A stretch of DNA of 64,000 bases from Vanessa cardui (taxonomy: Eukaryota > Arthropoda > Insecta > Lepidoptera > Nymphalidae). Location of the stretch: contig NC_061128.1 of assembly GCF_905220365.1 (NCBI RefSeq), positions 6,634,001 to 6,698,000 of the forward strand, given 5' to 3'. Within the stretch, counting starts at the first letter, position 1; each line of letters opens with the position of its first letter. The notes under the pieces are model-generated. The model saw nothing but the letters and a program-made list of their open reading frames with translations, did no database searches and was not told the DNA's origin. Positions 25,401-36,500 of this stretch are shown here, one piece after another. The translations under genes and the position numbers were made by a program.

Positions 25401-26326
25401 ATGTCTTCAATTGATTTTGACCCATCTATTAAGTTATGCTTAAAATATCTTCATTCGAGTGCTTCCGATTCAACAGAACAATTACGCCTAACGCTTGATG
25501 ATGTGATTCGACAGACCTATGGGAATTCGAAAACTCTTGGACAAGTTTTACCTAAAAAATATCTTATTGAAGAAAAACTCGAATCTCCGTCTCGATCGAA
25601 GCATAAGAATGACAAAACATCGAGTATTACAAAGACTGTTGCGATTCCGCAGCAAAGTCCACAACAAATACAGATTCCAGAGAGAGAAAATGATGATGGG
25701 TCGGTTATGGATGGAGAACTTGCTTTTGATTTTTTGCAAGAAGATTTGACTTGCGTTGTTTGCCGTCAAATAGCAGTGCAAGCAGGCAATCGCTTGGTAG
25801 AGTGTGATGCTTGCCATTCACTGTATCATCAGGTAATTATAGTTTACTAAATACTTGCAAAATGATAAGTAAAGTTTTTATTTTAATAATTAAACAATTA
25901 AAATATTATTCATAATAATTAAGTTATTAATGTTACATTAGTCCCTAAAATATAAACTGTAAATTATCCAAAACCTCAATTTATGTGAAATATTTCATTA
26001 TGGTATAATTAAAAAACTTTTTTTTTCAGGATTGCCATAAACCTGTAATAAGTGACAATGATATGGCATCGGGATGGCAGTGTGCCTCATGTCTCACGAC
26101 TCAAGGATTTGCAAGTGGTTTTACAAATACCTCATCATCACCGTCTAAATCCCCTACTCGAGTATCTGGATCTACAACCCCAGTCAAGATATCTTCTAGC
26201 AGTTCCTCATCGTCTTCACCTTCAAAAGTTGTCACTCCTAATATTAACATAATATCAGCCGATAAAAGAATACAGATCATGAAAAAAAAGGCAGCAAAGC
26301 AACATGAAAAAAAGAAGAACAAATAA
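25401..26326 (+). CDS. IntS12: Integrator complex subunit 12 (PHD finger)
   Basis: Two exons, 25401-25832 and 26030-26326, give 242 residues. IntS12 is a nuclear subunit of the Integrator complex, which cleaves nascent snRNA and other Pol II transcripts. The N terminus (DFDPSIKLCLKYLHSSASDS) is the small conserved helix that anchors it to the complex. A C4HC3 PHD finger spans about residues 120-165: CVVC, CDAC, H-x2-C across the exon junction, then CASC. The C-terminal part is Ser-rich (a run of serines near 190-200) and ends in a lysine-rich tail. The intron divides the PHD finger between CHSLYHQ and DCHKP. The start has an A-rich context (aaaaATGTCT). It is shorter than the human protein (about 460), which has a longer disordered tail. 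Confidence 0.9.
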
Positions 26327-26466
26327 ATTGAAATATATGTAGTTTGTAATAGAAAACATGGATAATAAACAATATTAACATATTATAAATGGCTTTTTAT
26401 TATTAACATATTATTAATGTTATTAGTAGGCAGGTTAATCAGCTATCTAATTGTAAGTAGTTACCA

Positions 26467-26535
26467 CTGCCACAATTGTATATTTAATATATACAATTGC
26501 CACAATTGTGAATAAAATATATACAATTGTGGCAG
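26467..26535. repeat. Fold-back repeat with 17-bp arms downstream of IntS12
   Basis: CTGCCACAATTGTATAT at 26467-26483 is matched by its reverse complement at 26519-26535. The inside holds a further CCACAATTG copy, so short direct and inverted units are interleaved. It has no coding capacity. Confidence 0.7.
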
Positions 26536-26713
26536 CGACCTTGGAAACTAAGATGTTATGTCCCTTGTGCAAGCAGTGTGCCTTACACTGGCTCATGTAC
26601 CCCTCTAACAACAATACTGAGTATTGGTGTTTGGCACTAGAATATAATATGAATGAGTGGTATTTACTCAAGTAGGCTACACAAAAAAAAAGAGATTTTG
26701 TGAAATATATGCG

Positions 26714-26769
26714 TATAATCCATATCTAATAGTATATAATATTATATATACTATTAGATATGGATTATA
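26714..26769. repeat. Perfect hairpin, 25-bp arms, 6-nt loop
   Basis: The arm at 26714-26738 (starts TATAATCCATATCTAATAG) is the exact reverse complement of 26745-26769. The loop is ATATTA. There are no mismatches. Confidence 0.9.
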
Positions 26770-27266
26770 ATATATAGTAGATAGTTTTAGAAATATTGTT
26801 TAATAATTGTTTTATATCAGATATGGGAAATAATTTGAAAATAGTTTTGTAGAACATAATGTAGTTTTTATTTTATTCAAAATTCATTATATTAGAACAC
26901 ATTTTACATTTACTATAAGAGAAAAAATATCGATGACACTGACTTCCAATATATTGTTCGGTGAATTGGTGAATGTATAACCGCAAGAAATATGCTTTAC
27001 ACCAATGTCATTTCATTCATTTCACAGACCTAAATTTGCTATTTTTCATGGCGATGGGCTATCTGTTTAAGATAATAGAACTTTATCATGTGTAGAAACT
27101 CATAGGGATTCTATTATTTCTCTCACAATTGGATGGTACAGGCAATCCACAACCAGTATGAGATTACCAAATTTCAAAACAAGAAGGAGAAATGATAAAC
27201 AAAGATTAGGTTAACAAATATCATGTATTTTTTTAGTTGAGCTGCTATTATGTATCCTAAAATGAT

Positions 27267-27516
27267 ATTTAACGACCTCCGTTGTCGAGTAGACTACACC
27301 GGTTTTCATGGCTACGCTATTCCGAGGTCCGTGTTCGATTCCCGTCCAAGTTGATGTAGAAAAAATAAAAATAAAATAGTTTTCTGTGTTGTCTTGAGTC
27401 TGGGTGTTTGTGGTTCCGTCGTTACTTCTGATTTTTGATAACACAAGTGCTTTAGCTACTTACATTGGGATCAGAGTAATGTATGTGATGTTATCCAATA
27501 TTAAAAAAATAAAATA
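27267..27516 (+). mobile_element. Second SINE family copy with tRNA-like box B
   Basis: The stretch begins AACGACCTCCG, has a box-B-like GTTCGATTCCC, and ends with an ATTGGGATCAGAGTAATG block followed by an A-rich tail. I recall this arrangement as a common lepidopteran SINE-like repeat. An 8-bp direct repeat AAAATGAT lies on both sides (27259-27266 and 27517-27524), although its A-richness makes chance possible. It is unrelated to the other SINE family in this window. Confidence 0.6.
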
Positions 27517-27708
27517 AAAATGATTACTATTATAATATATAACACAATAAATTATTTTCCTATTTATATACTCGTAAATATTATGGCCGTATAATTTCCG
27601 ATGAAAACATTACCACAGTAGAAACGTCATTGTTTCACGAATCCTAAATAATCATGGATTATCATTACACTATACCAGATTTTAGCTAATTATAACGTGT
27701 CAGTTAAA

Positions 27709-28320
27709 TCAAATCAAATCAAAATAAACTTTATTCATGTAGGCTTTTACAAGCACTTTTGAAGCGTTACCTATTTTACAATTAAGTGAAGCTACCACCC
27801 GTTCGGAAAGTAAATTCTACCGAGAAGAACCGGCAAGAAATTCAGTAGTTACTCTTTTTTAATATTTAAAAAATACAAAGTCATGTTAGTTAAATACAAT
27901 TGTTTAAATTAATATATCCTGCTTGGAAGTCAACAGGTATTAACTCCACGGTTTTTTATCATCTATAAAATCTTGTATCGAATAATACCTATGCTTTTTC
28001 CAATGTATTTTTTACAAACGATCTGAATTTACGAAACGGCAAAGTTAAAAATGTCTGCAGAATTTTATTATAGAAACGGATACCTTGCCCCAAGAAGGAT
28101 TTATTGACTTTGCGGAGTCGGAAACTTGGCGTTATAAGCTTATCCTTACACCTAGTGCACATACAATGATTATCACTGATTTTTTCAAAGTGATCAATGT
28201 TACTGTGAATATACATAATATTGTTGTAAATATATTGCGTCGCAACAGTGAGTATCCTACTTTGTTAAAAACATCCCGAAGAGAGTCTCTAGCTCCAAGA
28301 TTATAACATTACACAGATTT
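27709..28320 (-). mobile_element. 5'-truncated jockey-type LINE, 3' end only
   Basis: On the minus strand the tail of an ORF2-like reverse-transcriptase polyprotein is readable at 28216-27989 (motifs FRLRKVNKSFLGQGIRFYN and LPFRKFRSFVKN). It is followed by a 3' UTR with the ACCGGTTCGG-like block, an AATAAA and a short TTTGAT repeat tail ending near 27709. Only the last part of the element remains. The left end of the minus-strand element (near 28320) is approximate. Confidence 0.75.
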
Positions 28321-28562
28321 AAATCATGCAAAAACAAATCATAGTTTTTCTGTCCCTTTAATTTGTTATAGGTACAAATACGGGCAAGAACTATGGTCCT
28401 GTAATCTTTAGTTTATACTTAAGGTTTATGTTCATCTCGTGTTCAGTTGCGGAGCAAACATGTAAACATCTGTATAAAATATATAGCGTAATATTTAAAT
28501 TTGTATGACACAAACGAGATAAAATTCTGTCTCATGTAATATACTCGTATGTTTAAATAAAC

Positions 28563-28662
28563 TTTATTCAATCGGGCTGCTCGGAGCAGCTTGCTCCAGT
28601 ACGGATGTATAAATATACAACCGTACTGGAGCAAGCTGCTCCGAGCAGCCCGATTGAATAAA
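28563..28662. repeat. Perfect 42-bp inverted repeat with 16-nt loop
   Basis: Arms 28563-28604 and 28621-28662 are exact reverse complements. They begin TTTATTCAATCGGGCTGCTC and are notably GC-rich inside for this genome. The loop itself contains TGTATA and TATACA, which can pair further after one mismatch, so the whole 100 bp can fold almost end to end. No target duplication was seen. Confidence 0.95.
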
Positions 28663-29027
28663 TGCAGCAGCGACGCCTTTGACTTGCACTGACAAGTCGG
28701 TACAATTTGTGAATGTTTATAACAACCGATTATAATTGAAACAATAGAAAACTAGATGGATGTAGGTATATATTACAATTAATAAAAAAAAACACGGTAA
28801 CGTAAGAAACAGTAAATAGGTAAGTTAAGCTGGCACACTGGTATCCAGTACGTCTACAATTTTTATTTTTTTTTCTCGCAGTGTAGCCTTTAGAAATGTA
28901 CCCAGACCATAGGGGGAAACCGGGTTATGTGGGTTTCTTTCCCACTAATAATTCTTATACACAATAAGGTAACTCTTGATACGTTTGTGTATGGTCCTCT
29001 TGAAAATTTTTGAAATTATGGAGATAA

Positions 29028-29294
29028 GTGATATTGTTTATCTCTGTAAAGCTACATTTTTTGCTTATTTGTTTTACAACGGACGTAGTTAAGCTTGAAG
29101 GAAAATTGCCAGGGTTAAACGACAAATTAATTAAATTACTTAAAATTGGTGATATTTCTTCAGCCTGGCCAACCGATTTCGTATTTTTTAAAGATTATAT
29201 AAAAGAATTAAGAAAGGAGGACGAAACAAAATCATACTTTCATTCATCACAATGTTTTGTCTTATGGTCTTTTATTGCATGTACTCCTATTTAG
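29028..29294 (+). other. Unassigned open reading frame, exon-like
   Basis: An 88-codon open stretch with no ATG at its start. The part from about codon 20, with KLEGKLPGLNDKLIKLL and SSAWPTDFVFFKDYIKEL, has a charged helical composition unlike random AT-rich translation. I do not recognise the family. It may be the last exon of an unrecognised gene, a fragment of a domesticated or degenerate transposon protein, or chance. There is no convincing upstream exon. Confidence 0.25.
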
Positions 29295-30565
29295 GTAGGC
29301 ATATCTACGTTAGCGCCATATAGCACATGTAATTTATACTAAACATTTTCTCTACCAGTTTTTTCATTTGTATTCAATTTTGTAGTTGCAATAATACATA
29401 TCATCATATACATTTCTTAAGTGTGATACATAAAAAAGTAGTAATAATGTGTATATATTATTAAAAAAAACTGTGCAATATTTATTTATGCCTACCTTTA
29501 GTCTATTCCAATGGAATTAGGAAAAAAGGTAACAAACATTATTTTTACGTATTTCATGCGAATCATGCGATTAAATGATTGTGCACTATTATGATTAATA
29601 TATCATTATTTATAACACTATTGCACTTACCCACTTATTTACACTTTAATTTTACTTCCAAAATACCGATAACACTTTCGTCGACGTTAAAAACAAATCC
29701 ATAGTGTATATCACAGATTTAAAAAGCTCTCGACCAACGATATCACGTTTATTTTGCTGTCAGATTTTGTTTATTTGGCTTATTCCTGTTATTTTTGGAA
29801 TAAAGTATAATATATATTTTCATTTTTCAGGTATACCCATAAGGTAGGTATTGTTACCATTTTCTTTAACGAAATTTTATATTTTATCTCTTCTTATATG
29901 CTATAAAAAGGAAAAATACAAAATACTGAAATATAATTATGTAATCTTATAGCACTTTGTTGCTTTTATAAGTGAAATACAAGCCAAAAGCTACACTGTA
30001 GTTTCCGTCGTTATGCCAACAACCTATTGTAACCAATAGGGTTGTTAGCAGAATCTGATTGGCTGAATTCCGAGCGGGGGCGGACAAGAATGATCGGGAT
30101 GCTGCAGTGACTTCAGGAATTTGACTCTATTATCTATAGTATGGGGTTGAGGATTATATGCCAGCTATAGATACCAGTAATTTGTAGCGACGCCTTCCAT
30201 CTTAACGTTTCGGAGTAAACAATCAAAGCTTATCGATAGTTTCAGGGCGGAGTGTTGTGTGGGCGGTCGATTTTGTTAATTTTTAAAATCTGTGACATAT
30301 GTTAGATTTGATACAAAGATGCTGGATTTATTTTAAGTAACGATATTTAACGATATTTATAAATTCATAATAATATTATTTTCTAAACTAGGTATATTCC
30401 TTTTATTTCAAATTATATGTAATGATACTCTGTGTTTTTTTAATTTACTTGCTCGTCTTCATTAATTAATGTAGGATATATCCAAAGTGTTTGCTTTTGT
30501 TTAAATATAAGTATTAAAACTAGATAGGTACCTGATTTACGTAAAAATACGAGTGTAATCTTAAA

Positions 30566-33500
30566 ATGAATAACGGCCGGGCCCGTGTACCGAAATGTGC
30601 TCGATGTCGAAATCATGGCCTTATATCTAGTCTCCGTGGCCATAAAAAGGCATGTGCCTATCGAGATTGTCAGTGTCCCAAGTGCGGATTGATAAAGGAG
30701 AGGCAAAGGATCATGGCTGCTCAGGTGAGTTCGTTCAATCATTCGATTACCTTATTTCCTATAACAATTTATGTGAATTAATACATGAAAGTAAGATTCC
30801 TATGTAATCTACTTAATGTAGAGATATGTAATAGTTAAAGTACCTTGGTATTTCTTTACTACCAATTGTACTGTGCCGCCGATACCTTATTTATAAAGGA
30901 TTTTGTTATTTTTTATAAAGTATTATGGTACCTACCTATTTTGTTGTCTTTAATTTAATGTAACTCAAAACTTAGATTCCATTTATACACCCTTTTTTGA
31001 AAAAAATACACAGCTGGTTGAATTTAAAAGAAATATTTATTTTAATTCATATGTGCATATTAAATCTAATATTTATAAAATTACAGTGTGTTAAATTAAA
31101 TGTTCATATTTTTTACTTTATTACTTTTGTTTTAATAAAAACAAAATTCGTCATGAGAAAGGCAAGTACCTAGTGGTTACAAGATTTCTTTAAAAATCGA
31201 CGTGTAAAAAAAACAAAGATTGAAAATTGACTTAGTATAAGTACCTATTTAATAAAATTCTTACACTTATATTTTGTTAACTATAAGGTTTTCCTACAAT
31301 AGAGCTAAAATTATGGTTAATTAGATTTGATAGGGATCATCTATATTTTTCATCATTTTACCGTCACCGTTTGTTCGATTCCATTCAAACTCGAAAAATA
31401 TACCTAATCATAATCATAATTTTTAGCGATCTAAGTTTGATTAAATTCAAAATTTTAACTATCTCAGGAATTTTATTTTCCACTAGTTGTCCTGCGAACT
31501 GGTACGCGTATGAATCTAACAAAAAAAATATTATTCTAGCCTAAGTTACTCCTTATTATATCAGTTATCTACCGGTGAAAGTCCCGTCAAAATCGGTCCA
31601 GCCGTTCCAGAAATTAGCCGGAACGTTTGTTCCGGCTAATTTCTGACAGACAGACAGACAAAATTTTAAAAAATGTTATTTTGTTCTATGTACCGTGTAT
31701 TTAAGGCTATTTTAATATTACAAACAGACACTCCAATTTTATTATATGTATAGATAAAATGATGTCACTTATTTTCAAACGTCAAACTTAAATTTGATTT
31801 CTTTATATTTTATGAAAAATTAAAAAATGTTATTGGATGTTCATTATTTGCGTCATTGATTTCCTTGTTTAATTACTTAGGACAATAAATTATATTAAGT
31901 ATATGAAAAATAAGTACAGTAGCATAAAAAGTTGCAGAGCTCATAATAATTATTATCCATATCGACAAAAATAAAGCTTAGGTGTTTATTATTAACTGTA
32001 TTATTTTACGTTAATAATCTGTAACTAGATCTCTCATTAAATTACCAACAAGCAGGTATATTTTTTTATCGTTTTAATAACCGAAACATTTAAAAAAATA
32101 CATTAAAATTTAGTTAAATAATCAAAATACTTTTAGAAAGCATGTGAATATTGCCGTTGAATAAGTAATTGATATTCGGTACTAGTATATATAGTAGTAG
32201 TTCATCTTAGTACTAGTAAATAGGAATAGTGAAAAGTGCCTATCATCTTTTTACTGATTTACTTGATTCATAAAACGATGGATATTCGAAATCGAAATTC
32301 AATTGTGGTCGCGAGATAAGGACGGAAGCAAGGATGGAACTGCTATTATTTATATTTTCTAGGTAACACCCTCTTTAATCTTACGGTATATATGAATAAT
32401 ACCTAGCATAGACAATACTTTAAGCGTAAATAAAATTGAAGATATTAATTAATGACGAATAAGTCTAATTATCGCATTCAATGTGTCTCAAACTCAAACT
32501 CAAATAACTTTATTCAATACAGAAGCATTATACTTTCTTATTGATGGTTAATTGAAACACTACCACCGGTTCGGAAAAGAAAATACCCTGACCTAAGAAG
32601 AACCGGCGAAAAAGAACTCAGCGGGATTTTTTTTTGTTTGTCTCATATTATATTATATAAATAAACAATTTAATATGAGATGAAATAGCCAGGAGACGAT
32701 CGTTTCATTCCCAAGGTGTGCTATCGATCATAAACTCATTAATTGTATAATAACCTTTTGCAAACGCAACGCTTGTGCGTTCCTTAATATTTTTTTTTTA
32801 ATTTGGCAACAGAGGCATTTTGAACGCTTTCTGGGATCCTGTTGTAAAACCGTATACATTGCCCCACAGAGGAGTTACTGACTCTATGCAGCCGAGTATA
32901 AGGAGTAACAAGTTTGTGTTTGTTCCTTGTACCAATGTTATGAGTATCACATTTTCTCATGAAATCATTAATATTTTTTCGTACATACATAACATTACAG
33001 AATATATATTGAGAAGCAACGGTCAGTATCTTGATTTCTTTAAATTTATTCCTTAACGATTCTTTAGCTCCTAGGTTATAGATTGCGCGAATAGCCTTCT
33101 TATTCTATAGCACAAATATGGTATGGATAGCGGCTGCGTTGCCCCACAGCACAATACCGTATGACATTATACTATGAAAGTAACTGAAATATACTAAGCG
33201 AGCCGTATCAACATCGGTACATAATCTAATTTTTTTGACCGCGAATGCCGCAGAACTCAGTCTACTCGCCAATCCGTTAATATGGGGGCCCCATTGCAAC
33301 TTGGCATCAATAGTGAGGCCAAGAAACTCAGCAGAATCAATTGGATCCATCGATTCCCCGTTGATGAGTACATCGGCTTTTACATTTTGTACATTTTGTG
33401 TACTAAATTTCTCAATTTTAGTTTTATTATTATTTAGTCTAAGATTGTGTACGCTAAGCCAATGTACTATATAACTATATCAATTAATATTTGTATATAT

Positions 33501-36500
33501 ATAGTCAAGCATTTAATGTTGTTAATTCTTATGTTAATAAAATATAACTATATCAATGTATAGTACATTGATATAGTTATATGTATATGTTTTCTATTAA
33601 TTTTAAAAACTAAGGAGGTGTCATCAGCAAACAATACTATATCATGTTTGTTCCCAACAAGAAAGGGCAAGTCATTTATATATGTGAGAAACAGAAAAGG
33701 TCCAAGAATTGATCCCTGAGGGACACCCATACCAACTGAGACCCCAGGAGACCTTTTTCATTTAACGTCAACCCTCTGAATTCTATTGTTAAGATAAGAA
33801 GTCAAAAGGTGTAATAAAATTATTGAATGCGATTTGCGACATGCGCAAGCGTTATCAGCATACATTCATAAGAAGCATCATACGATTAGACTCAAATCTA
33901 TTTTTGTAAGAATTAAATGTAGCCTATACACTGGAATCGCAAAAAATATAGAAATCTACTTCATACAGACATATTCACAGTTCATGAGATCTCTCTTGAT
34001 CGAGCAAGATAAATCTATATATCAGTCAATTGTAAAGTATCAGATTAATGATACATAAAGATTTGATTTTTTTAATTATTATACAATTTACTCACGACAT
34101 TTTACTTTTATTTATGAAATAACTAGTAGTTGCCCGTGGCTTCGCTCTCGTTTCAGGGTGTTGGTTGTCATGTCATGTTGTCATGTCCTTTCTTGGAGAT
34201 CAAGTTTGCTTCATACCAAATTTCATCAAATTCGGTTTTGCGGTTTGGTCGTGAAAGAGCGACAGACAGACAGACAGAGTAACTTTCACGTTTATAATAT
34301 TAATATAATATAGATTAGTTCACTTTTATCCCTCTATTTTATAGACAAATTGTGAGTATCCATAATATCCCTGTCTCGGAATGTTAAAATCAAATTTCTC
34401 TGAAATACCGTTAAATACAAATATTAACATAAATTTTAATGACATTTTTATAGGTAAGTACGTATATTTTTCATCTTTTTTAAATATAAGAAATTATCAT
34501 TTTTTATGGGTATACCGATAACTAAAAAAAGGGTATAGCGAATGAGTTTATAATACCATAATTCTTCTATTCTTGAATGGAGGATACTTCCAAACCTTAG
34601 AGAATAGGACCTTATTAGTTAATTAAATTATTTTAAAAATATATTTAGGAGGGTAGGTAAAATATGTTCAATTTTTTTCTCTTTTGCTTACTAAAGAGGT
34701 TATATTAATATTATGGATATCGGTGGTTTTAGATACATTATTTATGTAGAAATCACATTTAAGAGATGAGATTTTCACTCCAAAACAAAGAAAATGAATG
34801 TTTTTAATTGCAATATACTTTTCCGCAATTCCATAGTCTTATCACATCTACCTATCGCCATTTACATATTTTGAAGCTGATGATATCGACTATAAGGCGG
34901 ATTAAGTTATCAAAACATATGTTATGTGTCTAACCCTTGATAACAAACAGGAGTAGGCATCTTAGTAATACTCAATTGTCTCTTGACTCTTGTATCCAAC
35001 TGTCAAATGGATGGAGTTTTATATTATATAAATTGGAAACACATTGAAAACACTAGTAACGACGGCCCATATGGTAATCACTAAGGATATTATGGATTAT
35101 AATTTAAAGATGAAACGTCCACGATTAATAGCACCAAGGAACTCTTCTGAACCAAGTCAAACTCCAACTCAATGAATTAATCGTCGTCGAAAAGTAGAAA
35201 GCTCTCAATACTATTAATATTTCTTTATCCATCAGAATGTAATTAAAGTGAAACTACAAGGTTAATAACACTGAATTTAATGTAATTAGATGATGAGGAG
35301 AGTCGAGATGGCCCAGTGGTTAGAATGCGTGCATCTTAACCGATGATTGCGGGTTCAATCCCAGGCAAGCACCGCTGATTCATGTGCTTAATTTGTCTTT
35401 ATAATTCATCTCGTGCTCAGCGGTGAAGTAAAACATCGTGAGGAAACCTGCATGTGACAAATTTCATAGAAATTCTGCCACATATGTATTCCACCAACCC
35501 GCATTGGAACAGCGTGGTGGAATATGTTCCAAACCTTCTCCTCAAAAGGAGAGGAGGCCTTTAGCCCAGCAGTGGGAATTTACAGGCTGTTGTTGATGAG
35601 GCGTGGTCGTGACCCTGGTTAGAAGAGGTGAATGATGATAATTCAATGAAAATTGTTAAACATTTGTGATTACTAGATATAATTAATGTTCTGATTATAA
35701 TTGGTTGTTATGGTCGCATATGCGCGATAAAAATAAGAAGAATTTACCTTCAGTTACGATTAAATTGAATTTTATTTTTATGTCATATGCTACTACAATT
35801 TGCCCCTGCATATACCTAAACAATTTACATGCGTCATATAAAAAACCACCAAGCTGCGTTGAAAAGCTCCGTATCTATTCTTCAAAAAGTAGAGGACACT
35901 AAGGTGTAAGAAATATACGTTACACTGCATTTATTTCTTACTAGCGACTGGCCCCGGCTTCGCACGGTTGCAATGCATCAATAGGTCATCTCAGTATAAA
36001 TCGATATTGTCTAACAGCGCTTCCTGTTTAACCTAATATTGGAGCCATTAGCCATTATTGAGACTTTCAAAACGAAATTATGATCTTTTCACATTTGTTT
36101 TCTCATTTAAAAAAGAACAATATTTTAATTAATACTTATGTAATGTAAAAATTAATAATATCACAACATGTGGGGTCCTAGATATAGTGGGATCATATTA
36201 AAGCGATCCGAAAAGAGTCAAAACATATCGGTTACCTAATTCAGAAATAACATGCAATGTTAAGGCGTTAATGTGTTTTAATGTAGTGAAATCGAGACCA
36301 GCTAATGCGCTGCTGGGTTTATTTAAACAAGTGGCACATGTTTACTGTGGATGCCGGATGAAACATCGATCGGTTTGAACAGTAATGCATCGCTGTCGAT
36401 GTCCTACCACTTTCATCCCGATTTTCTGTGTGTATTAGAATTAATTTAATTTTTTATCTTTGTGGACTACCGACTCTAATATCAACCTTTATCTAACGAA

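Larger units (their letters stand above)
26327..30565. other. Repeat-rich gene-free stretch between IntS12 and the DM-domain gene
   Basis: Apart from the listed SINE, LINE fragment, hairpins and one unassigned open frame, no gene is supported. The last 500 bp before 30566 should contain the promoter and leader of the DM-domain gene; a short GC-rich patch, GAGCGGGGGCGG, lies near 30071-30082. Confidence 0.45.

Noticed and set aside
28563..28662. A microRNA gene
   Set aside because: Perfect 42-bp arms without bulges are longer and cleaner than a typical insect pre-miRNA; kept only as a hairpin.
35299..35370. A true tRNA gene
   Set aside because: The tRNA-like head with box-A- and box-B-like blocks is followed by a SINE body and tail with target duplications, and it recurs at three places; it does not fold into a convincing cloverleaf by eye.
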